A stretch of 64,000 bases of DNA from an uncultured Aquimarina sp. (GCA_947503835.1 CANNFM010000004.1:186001-250000); one strand, 5' to 3'. Counted from the stretch's first letter, positions 44,316 through 54,787 are shown. The notes: generated by a model not told the origin, from the letters alone. Translations and numbers: made by a program.

Positions 44316-44325
44316 GTGTGAATAG

Positions 44326-44365
44326 AATGCATCAGTTTTATCTAACTGGTGCATTTTTATTTTAC
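44326..44365 (+). terminator. Terminator after the slipin gene
   Basis: AATGCATCAGTT (44326-44337) pairs with AACTGGTGCATT (44344-44355), followed by TTTATTTT. Confidence 0.75.
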
Positions 44366-44435
44366 CATAATTCCGAACCAACCCGAAAACAAGTCTATCA
44401 ACCTTGCTATCATTACCTCTACAAAACAAACGGTA

Positions 44436-44606
44436 ATGAAGAGAAAAACAAAAAGAAGAAAATCAATCACTTCAGGAAAAGCGGCAAACACAAGAAGAAT
44501 GACTATGATTAGTAGAAGGGCAAAGCAAATTAGAAAAAAAGGAGAACAATGGACCAATACAATTAAGCGAGCATCCAAGCTTTTGAAAAAAGAAGGGAGA
44601 TTGTAA
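44436..44606 (+). CDS. Small, very basic protein
   Basis: 56 residues from the ATG at 44436, about 40 percent Lys/Arg (MKRKTKRRKSITSGKAANTR). The next ATG follows its stop directly. Likely a nucleic-acid binding protein, perhaps packaged with DNA. Confidence 0.45.
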   Translation: MKRKTKRRKSITSGKAANTRRMTMISRRAKQIRKKGEQWTNTIKRASKLLKKEGRL

Positions 44607-45498
44607 ATGAGTTTGGATTCCCCTTTAAATGGTCTAGGAAAACTAACCAAAACTCCAATCACATATTATGGAGGTAAACAAGCGTTGACTAAACTGATTC
44701 TTTCTTTAATTCCCAAGCATAATTTGTATTGCGAACCTTTTGTGGGAGGAGGAGCAGTATTCTTTGCAAAAGAACCAAGCGTTGCAGAAGTTATTAATGA
44801 CCTTAATGGTAACGTGGTCAACTTTTATCAGGTCTGTAAACAAGAGTTTCCGAAACTTAATAAACTAATCCAAGCCACACCTCATAGCAGAAAGTTACAT
44901 ACAGAAGCTGCTGGAATTCTTAAAAATGATAGGGAGGAAGACAGGGTAAAGAAAGCCTGGGCATTTTGGGTACAGACAAACATGAGTTTTTCAGCTCGAA
45001 TTTATGGAGGTTATGCTTATGAGCGAAAATCTAATGGAATACCTAAAACTATCTTTAACAAGAAGCAAGCATTTACCAAAGAGATTTGTGATCGTTTGGA
45101 TCTGGTAGATATCGAATGTAATGATGCATTAAAAGTTATTGAGAGCAGGGATACACCTGAAAGCTTCTTCTATATTGATCCCCCCTACTTCAATTCAGAA
45201 AGGGTATACAGAACAAAACTTTATCGACTTGTTGCAACTATTAAGTGGCATCAAAGGCAAATTTCTATTGAGTAGTTATCCATCAAATATTTTGGAAAAG
45301 TACCGAAAGCAAAACAAATGGTTTCAACATTCCCTAGAAAAAAGGATAGCGGTAACTAAACAAACGAAAAAGAAGAAAACAGAAGTTCTTACTGCAAATT
45401 ATGATATCCAAAAAATAGTATCAAACCTATCTGGTATTCCAGATTTAGAAAGAATTAGGATAAAATCAAGAGCCTTAAAACTATGCTTGCAAAATTAG
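44607..45498 (+). pseudogene. Dam-like DNA adenine methylase with a frameshift
   Basis: The first frame (44607-45275) has the FxGGK-like YYGGKQALTK motif near residue 20, NDLNGNVVNFYQVC and DPPYFNS (Asp191-Tyr194), all typical of D12-class N6-adenine methylases. After about 45200 the family sequence continues in the +1 frame (KGYTEQNFIDLLQLLSGIKG, FLLSSYPSN) to 45498. Removing one base near 45196-45204 would give about 297 residues. A broken gene, or less likely a +1 programmed frameshift. Confidence 0.8.
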
Positions 45499-45563
45499 TT
45501 CTCATCCAGAACGAAACAGAACGATCCCGAAACTGGCATAGCTACAGATGGTAGTATTGTTAT

Positions 45564-46778
45564 ATGAAAAAACAGGCTATTTCATTTGAGAATTATGAGC
45601 AAGAAATTATTCATATAAATGTCTCACAACTTCCTAAAATTTTACAAGAAGGTCATCAATTTCTTATCGATGCCAAGGGTTTTTATCACAGTGAGCCTAT
45701 TATAAAAGAGACCATTGATATATACCTTGATAAATTAAACGCTCACTTACCTGAAGGGGATGATGTGGATACTTTACATGGGATTTCAGTAATCGAAATT
45801 GATTTTATAAAACGATTCCTGGATATGCATAGAACTATTCGATCCAGAGAGGAATTGAGACAATATATTTTTGATCTTCAAAAAGCGATCTCAAAAAAGG
45901 AAATTAATAAAGACTCTCTGGTAGCTGATGATCTTATGCAAATTCAGGATAAATTGATCATTCAGCATAACAATCTTATTTTAAAAGAAGAAGTCAAAAT
46001 TATTATTAATAGAAAATGGTTGAGACAGTTAAGAAGGATAATTAAAAACCACTCGGAATTGAATGATATGAATTCAGAACTAGGAAACGTAACCTGTGAG
46101 GTAGGTATTGATCTAAAAAAAACACCTTCCCTATTTTCTCCTATCAATAAACAACCTCAGGTAACCAATAAAAATACTTTCAGGCTTAATGATGCGTTAG
46201 GAGAACTATTAGGTGATCTGGAGAAGTTTGAACTAGCCATTACTATCGAAGGAGATCAAGGAGGAGGAAAAACGAGATTTACCTATCAATTAGCAGATGC
46301 CTTTGCAGAGATTGGAAATCGTATTGCGATTTTTTCTCTCGAGATCGGGAGCCGTTCTGATTTAATCACGCGTATGAAAGAAGAATATCTGCAACCTAAG
46401 AACCAGGATCATATTTTCATAACGGATCAATTACCTGAAGGATACGATACGATTTCCAATACTGCCAAAGATTTTGATGTAATCATCATAGATAGTTGGA
46501 ATAAAACCGGATTACCATCACAGGATTTTGATCGCTTACGAAAACAACATCCCAATACTATTTTTATTGTCATTTTTCAACGTACAACACAAAAAACTAT
46601 TAGAGGTGGAACAGCTCCTTTGTTTGATGCCGGGATCAATATTGAAGTAGTAAAAGCTGATGATATGTTTAAGAATAATTATGCGACTACGACTAAAAAT
46701 CGATATGGGGTTACGGGGATTAAATATAATATCTATACCCAAGATTTAGTAATATCTGAGATCGAATCAACTCCTTGA
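45564..46778 (+). CDS. RecA/DnaB-like P-loop ATPase
   Basis: 404 residues. The N-terminal 200 residues are helical. The ATPase part has a Walker A (EGDQGGGKTRFTYQLADAFA, about 230-240), SLEIGSRSDLITRMKEEYL, a Walker B (FDVIIIDSWNK, about 307) and IFIVIFQRTTQKTIRGGTAP with a final NRYG, as in RecA/RadA/DnaB-type phage ATPases of this phylum. Role could be helicase loading, repair or genome packaging. Not a HerA/FtsK type by eye. Confidence 0.7.
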   Translation: MKKQAISFENYEQEIIHINVSQLPKILQEGHQFLIDAKGFYHSEPIIKETIDIYLDKLNAHLPEGDDVDTLHGISVIEIDFIKRFLDMHRTIRSREELRQYIFDLQKAISKKEINKDSLVADDLMQIQDKLIIQHNNLILKEEVKIIINRKWLRQLRRIIKNHSELNDMNSELGNVTCEVGIDLKKTPSLFSPINKQPQVTNKNTFRLNDALGELLGDLEKFELAITIEGDQGGGKTRFTYQLADAFAEIGNRIAIFSLEIGSRSDLITRMKEEYLQPKNQDHIFITDQLPEGYDTISNTAKDFDVIIIDSWNKTGLPSQDFDRLRKQHPNTIFIVIFQRTTQKTIRGGTAPLFDAGINIEVVKADDMFKNNYATTTKNRYGVTGIKYNIYTQDLVISEIESTP

Positions 46779-46863
46779 AATGAGCAGGAAGTAGTTTTAA
46801 TCTATTATTTATTTGGTTTTTCTGATTTTGTTAGTTTTATTACTTTTTTCTGACTATTAAACT

Positions 46864-47034
46864 ATGAATAATAAAAAAAACATAGAATACTTAAATAGCA
46901 AAGAAGCACGTAAATCCTTAAAAATCTCTGGATGTGAATTAATGCACTTGCGAGAAAACGGTAAGATCGAATTTATAAAAAAAGGGAATGCATATCTATA
47001 TCCAAGAGAGTCTCTAAACAATGTTGCTGAATAA
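46864..47034 (+). CDS. Small excisionase-like HTH protein
   Basis: 56 residues: YLNSKEARKSLKISGCELMH, then GKIEFIKKGNAYLYPRESL, a compact HTH_17/excisionase-like fold. It lies 85 bp after the ATPase and before the defense island. Confidence 0.6.
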   Translation: MNNKKNIEYLNSKEARKSLKISGCELMHLRENGKIEFIKKGNAYLYPRESLNNVAE

Positions 47035-47265
47035 GTTTTCTACTAAAAATTGCTTATTATATATGTTTTTATCTACAAGATTCATAAATTAGTGTCTGAG
47101 ATTTAACTTAACCTTTTACCCCTTCTGTGATTTATATCTAAAAAATCTCCATTTTTTTCGACTAGTGAAACTTGGTATCATATTAAAAAACAGAGAAGTT
47201 ATTTGTTAAATCGGTTTAGGAATACGAATGAATAGTATCATTTTAAGTTATTCATAAAATCGAGC

Positions 47266-49464
47266 ATGACAAAATTTAAAGAAATTGCTTTTCCACCCAC
47301 CTATAAGTACAGTTCGGATTCGGACTATATACCTCTAGAGTTTTATGAGAACACTTTTCCTATCGCCAAAAAGATAGATCTTCTTTTAGGTTATTTTAGT
47401 TCTAATGCTATAAAAGTTCTATCTAAAAGTTTTGCTGAATTCATATATAATGGAGGTAGTCTAAGGCTTATTACTAACCATATTTATAGTTTAAAGGACT
47501 ATGAGAATCTCCTTCTTGATACTAATCTAAATAATGAAGATAAGATTATTGATATATTTAGCGATATAACTGAGTTAGAGAAAAACCTTAGTTCTGAAGG
47601 GCAACATTTTTTTGATTGCTTGAAATACTTACAAAAAAATAATAGATTAAAACTACTTCCTGTTAAGTTCAACAAGGTTGATTTAGCGCATTGTAAAAAA
47701 ATGATGTTATTTGATGGGCAAGATTATATTAGTACAGAAGGTAGTATAAATTTTACCTTACCTGCATTACTTAAAAATTCTGAAAGTTTTCAAGTTGAGA
47801 CGCCTTGGAATGGAAATGTAAGCCAAAGAAGAATTAATGATGAAAGAGAGAATTTTGAAAAAATTTTCAGTCAAAGTCATCCTAACTATGAATATCTTAA
47901 TAAGGATCAAATAGAAGTTGCTATACATTCTTTAGGTAGAGATAAAGACATTAAAGATTTATTAGATGACTCAATGAATCTTCCAGAAAATACCTATGGA
48001 GAAAAGATCAAAAGAATTCGACAAAAAAGAAAGGAAAGGTTTAAAGATAAAATAGAACAAATATCAAATATTCCTAAGTTTCCTTTCTCCCAGGGGCCTA
48101 GGGACTATCAAAAAGATGCTTACAAAGCATGGATGCAAAATAATTATTCAGGTGTATTTGCAATGGCAACAGGTACGGGTAAAACTATTACCTCACTAAA
48201 TTGCCTGCTAAATTTATATAATGATGAAGGCTTTTACAGAGCAATAATTTTAGTTCCTTCTATTGTTCTGTTAAACCAATGGGAGGAAGAGGTAAAGTCA
48301 TTTAATTTTAGAGATATTCTAAAAGTTGGAGGTGGAAATAATTGGGAGAAAGACTTTGCTAATTATTGCAGTAATTTTTCTTGGGGCTTAAAAGAAGACT
48401 TGGTTATAATTTCAACCTATGGAAGTTTTACTCTTGATAGATTCCAAAAGCTATACAAAAAAGTTCAAACTGAATTTCTTTTAATTGCTGATGAAGCTCA
48501 TAACATGGGAGCTAACAATATAAAAAGTAAGCTTACCAATGTTGATATTAAAAGAAAAATTGGACTTTCAGCTACTCCTAAAAGAATTTATGACCCTGAA
48601 GGAACTATAGCGATAGACCAATTCTTTAATGATACTCCTCCATACACCTATAACTTCAGTATGGAAAAAGCTATGGAGTTTGGCTTTCTAACTGGCTACA
48701 AATACTACCCATTAATAGTTGAATTAACAGAACAAGAATTTGAGGAGTATTCCATAATTTCTAAATGTCTATTAAAGTATTTTGATTTTAAAAATGGAGT
48801 TTTTAGAGATGACCCAATGGTTGAAATTTTACTCTTAAAAAGAAAAAATATAATCCACAAGGCTCATAATAAGATAGATTTATTTAGTTCAATCGTTGAG
48901 GAATTAAAGAGAACACAAAAGGATAAATACGTATTTGCATATATTCCAGAAGGCTATGCAAATAATGAAAATGGAGAATCAACAAAAATATTAAATGAGT
49001 ACCTAATGAGAGTACATAAAGATTTTCCAGATATAAAAATGAACTCTTATACTTCTGAAGACCAAGACTTGAATGACATCCTCAAAGGTTTTGAAGTAGG
49101 AAAAATAGAAATTCTTTTTGCAATGAAAATGCTAGATGAAGGTGTAGATGTCCCTAGAGCTGAAGTAGGAATCTTTGCGAGTAGCACAGGTAACCCTAGG
49201 CAATTTATTCAAAGAAGAGGTAGGTTATTAAGAAAACATAAAGACAAAGCATACTCAACCATATATGATATGGTAGTGATACCTAAATTAGAATCACAAT
49301 CAGATGAGCTTTTTAGTATCGAAAAAAACCTAGTTCATAATGAGCTAAATAGAGTAGCTTATTTTTCAAGCTTATCTATGAATTTTTATGACTCAAAAGA
49401 AACATTATTGAATGTTTGCAGAAAATATAATCTAGATTTAGATACCATAATAAACGATTTATAA
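47266..49464 (+). CDS. PLD-nuclease / SF2 helicase of the defense island
   Basis: 732 residues. The N-terminal part (about 30-190) is a phospholipase-D-type nuclease: LGYFSSNAIKVL, and an HKD-like motif with His142, Lys144 and Asp149 (AHCKKMMLFDG) plus STEGSINFT. The helicase part has Walker A with Lys306 (ATGTGKT), DEAH (LLIADEAHNMGA), SAT (GLSATPKR) and motif VI (QFIQRRGRLLRKHK). It would translocate on DNA and cut. It opens a five-gene operon (spacers 1 bp, 1 bp, -1 bp, -11 bp) that ends convergent with the dnd operon. Confidence 0.85.
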   Translation: MTKFKEIAFPPTYKYSSDSDYIPLEFYENTFPIAKKIDLLLGYFSSNAIKVLSKSFAEFIYNGGSLRLITNHIYSLKDYENLLLDTNLNNEDKIIDIFSDITELEKNLSSEGQHFFDCLKYLQKNNRLKLLPVKFNKVDLAHCKKMMLFDGQDYISTEGSINFTLPALLKNSESFQVETPWNGNVSQRRINDERENFEKIFSQSHPNYEYLNKDQIEVAIHSLGRDKDIKDLLDDSMNLPENTYGEKIKRIRQKRKERFKDKIEQISNIPKFPFSQGPRDYQKDAYKAWMQNNYSGVFAMATGTGKTITSLNCLLNLYNDEGFYRAIILVPSIVLLNQWEEEVKSFNFRDILKVGGGNNWEKDFANYCSNFSWGLKEDLVIISTYGSFTLDRFQKLYKKVQTEFLLIADEAHNMGANNIKSKLTNVDIKRKIGLSATPKRIYDPEGTIAIDQFFNDTPPYTYNFSMEKAMEFGFLTGYKYYPLIVELTEQEFEEYSIISKCLLKYFDFKNGVFRDDPMVEILLLKRKNIIHKAHNKIDLFSSIVEELKRTQKDKYVFAYIPEGYANNENGESTKILNEYLMRVHKDFPDIKMNSYTSEDQDLNDILKGFEVGKIEILFAMKMLDEGVDVPRAEVGIFASSTGNPRQFIQRRGRLLRKHKDKAYSTIYDMVVIPKLESQSDELFSIEKNLVHNELNRVAYFSSLSMNFYDSKETLLNVCRKYNLDLDTIINDL

Positions 49465-49465
49465 T

Positions 49466-49681
49466 ATGGAAAGAAATGATATACTAAGGGAAATTCTATC
49501 AGACCCAGATTTGATGGGAAAATATAACATAAAGGAAGCCGAGCTAAAAGAACTTACTACTAGCGCACCATATAACAAAAAAATTGTAGAGATATTATCC
49601 GTTATTATTAATGAAAATGACAATCATTTGAATAGCTCAATGATTTACAAGAAAATTAAAAAAGCACATAATATAGGTTAA
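49466..49681 (+). CDS. Small helical protein of the defense operon
   Basis: 71 residues, helical and charged (MERNDILREILSDPDLMGKY). One base from both neighbours. No family recognised; likely a subunit bridging helicase and SMC-like ATPase. Confidence 0.6.
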   Translation: MERNDILREILSDPDLMGKYNIKEAELKELTTSAPYNKKIVEILSVIINENDNHLNSSMIYKKIKKAHNIG

Positions 49682-49682
49682 T

Positions 49683-51875
49683 ATGGCATCAATTATAAAT
49701 AGTATTTCATTTAAAAACTTCTTCAACTATTATGGAGATTATGACACTACAAAGTATAATTTTGAAGAAGGAGTAAATATCGTAGTAGCTGATAATGGAG
49801 CAGGTAAATCAAAATTTTTCAATGCCTTTTTATGGCTGTTTTATGATACTGTACTTAATTCAGATGATAAAAGGATCTATCCTATAAAAGACTTTGCAGT
49901 AAAAATTATATCAGATAAAGCAAAAAATGAAACTTCAATAGGTGAATCTGTAGAAACAGGTATCAAAATAGAATATTCTACTGGTAGGCATAAATTCCAA
50001 ATTATTAAGTCATTTACAGCTACTAGGATTGGAGAAAAATTATCAGATTTTGATAGTTGGCAAATAACCTTGAATGATGTTGAAGTAGATAAAACAGACC
50101 ACGTACTACCAAAGTTTAAGCCTATTTATGATGCAGAAGAAAAATACAGAGTAATTAATCAACTTATACTACCTACTTTAAGACAATATTCTTTTTTCCA
50201 AGGCGAAGAAGTTGATAAAATGATAGACTTCACTAAAAAGTCTAGTATTGAAGATGCTGTAAGAACTCTTACTAACATTAGTAAGTATGAGGATATAGCA
50301 AGAATAGTTGAAGATATTGCTTCTAAAGCTTTTAAAGACCTTAATAAGCAGACTAAAGATACTAGTGACCATAATGAAAGACTAGATAAAGCTATTTCAT
50401 TAAAAGAGAATCTTGAAAAACAGTTATCTCAAGAAAAAGAGAAACTTCAAATTCAAAAAGAATTACATCTAAAGTCTAGTCAAGAATATGAAGAGCTTGA
50501 CAAAAAGTATGTGAATGCACAACAAAGAAAAGAGCTTGATGAAAAAATATCAATAAAATCAAGAGAATTACGTGAGGCAAATGATAAATATAAATCATTC
50601 CTTGATACTATAAATAATAGGTTTTTTGATGGTGGGTTTTCTTGGATATCATTAGGCTTTGAACAATCTGTAATTGATTTTAAAGATAAAATAAAGGAGT
50701 TTAGAGAAAAAAGGTATGAGAAAAGAACTTTGTTAAATGCTTCGGAAAATCCTAATGATTATTTCACAATACTTCCATCAGATTCACCGGATGCTGTTAC
50801 ATTAGAACAGATGATAGAGGGTGAACATTGTTATGTGTGTGATAGACCAGCTGAAAAGGGTACTGATGCTCATAACTATCTTTTAAAATTAAAAAATAGA
50901 CCTAATGAGGCAAATAATAAAAAAGAGTTTGTTAAAAATGATTTAGAAGATTTTTTTGGTAGTTTACAAATTAACGCATCCCCTTTTCTTAATAAATTTG
51001 AAGCAATTCCGCAAAGTGTATTGAAAACACGAGAGAGAGAACTGGATTTAAAAAAAAGGCTAGATAAGCTTAATTCAGAATTAAAAGAACTCAAAGCTCG
51101 AAGAAAAGACATACTCATTGCTGGGGCAGAAACAAATGAAAGCGATAATGCCAGAGATATTATAAATCAATTTAAAGGCGCTTTTAAGAGAAAAGAACAA
51201 GCCACCAGTAGGATTGAAAGAATTCAGAGTGACATTAATAAACTAAAAAAAGACATATCTAATACAGATAAAGAAATAACCAATTTAAGACCAAAAGATA
51301 TTCCTGAAGGTTTTACTATTAATTACGAAATAAGTCAAGATTTAGTAGAAGCAACTAATAAGGCTCAAGCAAGAGTATTTGATAAAATGGTAAGTCTATT
51401 AGAAAATCACGCAAACAAACACTTTGAAAGTCTTATTAAATACAATGATATCAAAGGAGGTGTTTTGAGCTTTGAAAAAACACCTTCAGGGGGAATTTCT
51501 TTAGACTATATAGATGAATTAGGAAATGACGTTTCTGGTGCATCAGAAGGATTCCAAAGAATGAAAAAATTTGCAGTAGTAATGGCTATTATATCTGCTA
51601 ACACATCACAATACAATTACCCCTTATTAGCTGATGCACCATTATCTGCTTTTGGAAAAGCATTTAACAAAGGTTTTTTTGAAGCCATACCAAATGTGTT
51701 CCCCCAAAGTATTATTCTAGTTAAGGATTTATATGACAAAGATTTAGATGGAAAATTAACTGATTTAGGTCAAGCGCTATTAAAAAGTGATACTATTAAA
51801 ACACTATATTTAAATGAGGTAGCTGAAGAGTTACCACAGATAGAAAGAACTACTAAAATTGAAAGAAGAAAATAA
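49683..51875 (+). CDS. SMC/Rad50-like ATPase with zinc hook
   Basis: 730 residues. Walker A near 37-44 (ADNGAGKSKFFNAF), a long coiled coil, a CxxC zinc-hook-like pair Cys383/Cys386 (HCYVCDRP), a second coiled coil and the C-terminal signature and Walker B (SEGFQRMKKFAVVMAIISAN; PLLADAPLSAFGKAF). It is a DndD-like or Rad50-like DNA-sensing ATPase, a different protein from the DndD on the opposite strand, which lacks a CxxC. Confidence 0.85.
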   Translation: MASIINSISFKNFFNYYGDYDTTKYNFEEGVNIVVADNGAGKSKFFNAFLWLFYDTVLNSDDKRIYPIKDFAVKIISDKAKNETSIGESVETGIKIEYSTGRHKFQIIKSFTATRIGEKLSDFDSWQITLNDVEVDKTDHVLPKFKPIYDAEEKYRVINQLILPTLRQYSFFQGEEVDKMIDFTKKSSIEDAVRTLTNISKYEDIARIVEDIASKAFKDLNKQTKDTSDHNERLDKAISLKENLEKQLSQEKEKLQIQKELHLKSSQEYEELDKKYVNAQQRKELDEKISIKSRELREANDKYKSFLDTINNRFFDGGFSWISLGFEQSVIDFKDKIKEFREKRYEKRTLLNASENPNDYFTILPSDSPDAVTLEQMIEGEHCYVCDRPAEKGTDAHNYLLKLKNRPNEANNKKEFVKNDLEDFFGSLQINASPFLNKFEAIPQSVLKTRERELDLKKRLDKLNSELKELKARRKDILIAGAETNESDNARDIINQFKGAFKRKEQATSRIERIQSDINKLKKDISNTDKEITNLRPKDIPEGFTINYEISQDLVEATNKAQARVFDKMVSLLENHANKHFESLIKYNDIKGGVLSFEKTPSGGISLDYIDELGNDVSGASEGFQRMKKFAVVMAIISANTSQYNYPLLADAPLSAFGKAFNKGFFEAIPNVFPQSIILVKDLYDKDLDGKLTDLGQALLKSDTIKTLYLNEVAEELPQIERTTKIERRK

Positions 51876-52366
51876 TGAATAGCCAAGAATTTAGAAATAA
51901 TTTACTTCTTAAAAGACCTAGATATGCAGTAAGTAGAGTCCCTGTCCTAGATGCCTTTTCAGAAAAAGGTAGCAAAAGTGCAGATTATAGCAGATTTGGA
52001 CCTTATTATGAAATTTACATCTATGCTATGATGTTAGGTATAAAGAAGAAACAAAGGTTACCATTGCCCCCTAGAGACTTAACTAAAGACTTTATAGAAA
52101 TGGGGAAGTGGAAAAGAGATTCTTCTCTCATAGATTTTCTCTTAATGGTAATTTTCACTCAAACAGATGATTTACAAATTGACTGGAATGAGCTTGAAGA
52201 TATGGAGCAAGAAAACCTTAATAAAGTTATCTCTAATGTAGTCACCTTAATTGAAGAATATGCTAATGGTGGACTTGCTTACATAGAAGAATTTTGGAAT
52301 AAGGGTGAACTGTCAAATTCTCACTATATGTTTATTGATCTTTATAACAATCAAAATGCAAATTAA
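51875..52366 (+). CDS. Hypothetical protein of the defense operon
   Basis: 163 residues, start overlapping the previous stop. Helical; SRFGPYYEIYIYAMMLGIKK and LPLPPRDLTKDFIEMGKWKR are the most conserved-looking parts. No catalytic motif. Could be the specificity or DndE-like small subunit of the plus-strand complex. Confidence 0.6.
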   Translation: MNSQEFRNNLLLKRPRYAVSRVPVLDAFSEKGSKSADYSRFGPYYEIYIYAMMLGIKKKQRLPLPPRDLTKDFIEMGKWKRDSSLIDFLLMVIFTQTDDLQIDWNELEDMEQENLNKVISNVVTLIEEYANGGLAYIEEFWNKGELSNSHYMFIDLYNNQNAN

Positions 52367-54164
52367 ACCATCAATAGTAGATTTCTCTAAAATACTATCT
52401 GGAGAAGAAACAAAATATAGAATACCTAAATATCAACGAGATTATTCTTGGAAATACAATGAAGAGGTTGAAGAATTATGGAATGACATCATATTTTCTT
52501 TTAATCAAAGTACAGAATATTTTATTGGAAATATTGTATTAAATGCTAACGGAGATATTGACTCTGCAACAGAATTTGAAATTGTTGATGGTCAACAAAG
52601 AATTACTACTTTCTCAATTCTCTTCAAAGTAATAAAGGATTATGCTTCTTTTTTTATAAAGAATAACGGTGAAGATGAAATATATGATGAATGGGATTAC
52701 GAAGTAGACTATAATGAAATTTCAAGAGTTGAAAAAAGAGTAAGTGATAGGCTTGTTTATTATGGAGAGCCTGACAATTACTATTTAGAATTAAATGAAA
52801 AAGACCACCCAACTTTTAAAAAAGAAATAATTCAAAAATCAAAAATTTTAAGAACTGATGATGACTTAAAAATTATTTCAAATGATTCAAGAATCTTAAA
52901 AACTAAAAAATTCTTTGCATCAAAGTTGCTTGAGATTTTTATCAAGAAAGGTGATGGAGCTACTGAACTTGATAAATTTATATCTCATTTAATAAAGAAA
53001 CTTAAAATTAATTCGATAAAGGTTGGTGAAGATTATGACGCTTATTTGCTATTTGAATCATTAAACTCAAAAGGAATGAGCTTAAGCCAAGCTGATTTAA
53101 TTAAAAATAAAATGTTAATGCAATGCAAAGAAGATATTTCAATACAAAAGAGTGTCTTTGAAAATTGGAATGAAATTGCAAGAAATCTTAAACATTCAAA
53201 AAACAGTAGTATAGTTGACTTCTTTTATTATCATTGGCTAGCATTTGAAAAGTCACCAATAACAAAAAAAACACTTTATAAAAATGTTAGGAAGAAACTT
53301 GTAGGTATGCCTCCAAAAGAAATAGAACAATACACAAAAATTCTAGTAGAAACGTCTAATGCTTATTCTTCAATCACAAATTCAGATTATCAATATCCTT
53401 CTAATAAATATAAAAGTCAAAGTCTTGAGCAGTTTTTATCTGAAATACAACAATTAAAATACTCTATTTGTATTCCAGTAATCCTTTATTGCAAGTATAA
53501 TAATATTGAAATAATTAAATATATAACAGAATTAAGTTTGGTTTATTTGTTTAGAACTATAACTATTGGTGAATTACAAGTTAGAAAAGCAAAAGATACT
53601 TTTGATGAAGTTTTAGATTATTTAAAAAAAGACACAAAACCTAAACAAGGGAAAGTTTTACAAATATTTAAAAACAACTTAGACATTGATGATAAGCTAT
53701 TTAAAATTAAATTTACTCAAAAGACATTTTCAAATGGGCTTGCAAGATATGCTTTAACTAAAATCTTACAAGAGATTAGTGGAAGTGAAACTATTCCTCA
53801 TGAAGTTGATTTAGAACATATTTTGCCTCAGTCTTATAGTGAACATTGGAGTGACTTTAATTTTAAAAAAAGAAAAACAGAAGATGTAATTAATAATATT
53901 GGCAATCTTACATTAATAAACCCAAGGAGTAATAAAAAAGTTCAAAATTATGATTTTGAAAAGAAAATAGAATACTACAAAAAAAGAACTTCTAAAACTG
54001 ATGAGAAAAGTACATCTATCTCCATAACATATGAGGTATATATAAACTATCAAGAAGAGGTAAAGAAGAAGAAATATGAGAAAAATGAATTTTGGGATTT
54101 AGACAGAATAGATAGTAGGTCAAATTTACTGTCAAGTAAAATTCCCGAAATATGGAAAATCTAG
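52356..54164 (+). CDS. DUF262-DUF1524 nuclease, SspE/GmrSD-like
   Basis: 602 residues from the ATG at 52356, which overlaps the previous gene by 11 bp. The N-terminal DUF262 part has RIPKYQRDYSWK and EIVDGQQRITTFSIL (DGQQR nucleotide-binding motif). The C-terminal DUF1524 HNH part shows VDLEHILPQS and NNIGNLTLINPRSNKKV. SspE of the SspABCD-SspE system has this architecture and is stimulated by phosphorothioate DNA; GmrSD enzymes cut modified phage DNA. Being next to dndCDE favours the SspE-type role. Confidence 0.8.
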   Translation: MQIKPSIVDFSKILSGEETKYRIPKYQRDYSWKYNEEVEELWNDIIFSFNQSTEYFIGNIVLNANGDIDSATEFEIVDGQQRITTFSILFKVIKDYASFFIKNNGEDEIYDEWDYEVDYNEISRVEKRVSDRLVYYGEPDNYYLELNEKDHPTFKKEIIQKSKILRTDDDLKIISNDSRILKTKKFFASKLLEIFIKKGDGATELDKFISHLIKKLKINSIKVGEDYDAYLLFESLNSKGMSLSQADLIKNKMLMQCKEDISIQKSVFENWNEIARNLKHSKNSSIVDFFYYHWLAFEKSPITKKTLYKNVRKKLVGMPPKEIEQYTKILVETSNAYSSITNSDYQYPSNKYKSQSLEQFLSEIQQLKYSICIPVILYCKYNNIEIIKYITELSLVYLFRTITIGELQVRKAKDTFDEVLDYLKKDTKPKQGKVLQIFKNNLDIDDKLFKIKFTQKTFSNGLARYALTKILQEISGSETIPHEVDLEHILPQSYSEHWSDFNFKKRKTEDVINNIGNLTLINPRSNKKVQNYDFEKKIEYYKKRTSKTDEKSTSISITYEVYINYQEEVKKKKYEKNEFWDLDRIDSRSNLLSSKIPEIWKI

Positions 54165-54787
54165 ACTTTTTCGCAGAAAATATGAATCCAGGGATTGGTA
54201 TCGTAAATATGACGCTTTTCCCTTTTTGTTGTCTTGACAAGCTTAAACCCAACATCTTTCAGTAAACTTTCTATCCTATCTGAAGTAAAATAAGAGTAAA
54301 ATTTGTCTACGCCACCATATCGTTCATCCTTAATCACTTCCTCTCCTTCACCTTCTTTCAAAGACAAATAAAAGACACCTTTGTTAGACAATATATTATA
54401 TAAGTTTTTTAAAGTCTTTTGGAATAGTTTTTTTTGGACATGAAGCAAACTTGCAGACGCCCAAACTCCATTAAAACTAGAATTTTTAAATTTTAATTTT
54501 AATATGTCCATTACTATAAATTCCACATTTGGAACTTCCTTTTTTGCAATATTTATCATCTCCTTTGATAAATCAATACCTGTAACCTGAAAGCCATTTT
54601 CAGAAAAAACCCTAGAATGATGTCCCGGTCCACAGCCTAAATCCAAAATCTTATCATTGGGTTGTAAAAAATTCATAAACTCTTCGAGCTCTGGGAGCAC
54701 CTCAAAGCTTGTAACTATTCTATAATACTCTTCTGCAGTCTTATTATAGCTATCTATTGTTATTTTAGTTTTCTTTGACATAATCAA
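54161..54787 (-). CDS. Class I SAM-dependent methyltransferase
   Basis: 208 residues. Motif I ILDLGCGPGHHSRVFSENGF (about 46-65), GIDLSKEMI acidic loop and a DILKLKF segment. It ends 4 bp inside the stop of the convergent nuclease gene. Overlaps the upstream gene by 4 bp as the last gene of the dnd operon. Substrate unknown; small-molecule type rather than DNA type because no DPPY/NPPY motif is seen. Confidence 0.75.
   Translation of the reverse strand: MIMSKKTKITIDSYNKTAEEYYRIVTSFEVLPELEEFMNFLQPNDKILDLGCGPGHHSRVFSENGFQVTGIDLSKEMINIAKKEVPNVEFIVMDILKLKFKNSSFNGVWASASLLHVQKKLFQKTLKNLYNILSNKGVFYLSLKEGEGEEVIKDERYGGVDKFYSYFTSDRIESLLKDVGFKLVKTTKREKRHIYDTNPWIHIFCEKV

Larger units (their letters stand above)
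29274..47034. mobile_element. Putative integrated tailless virus-like element (borders approximate)
   Basis: The region joins a co-oriented structural-type operon (29635-39728), a tRNA array (40525-42771), a slipin, a Dam-like methylase with a frameshift, a RecA/DnaB-like ATPase and an excisionase-like protein. Nothing in it belongs to a normal chromosomal pathway. There is no terminase, portal or tail gene, so a tailed prophage is excluded; a tailless virus, a relic or a domesticated particle is the best reading. The element may also include 21678-29158 and extend to the tRNA at 61754. No flanking direct repeat was found by eye. Confidence 0.45.

Noticed and set aside
47266..54164. DISARM, BREX or type I restriction-modification
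   Set aside because: No PglZ, BrxC, HsdR or DNA methylase of those types; the PLD-helicase with SMC-like ATPase and DUF262 nuclease does not match them.
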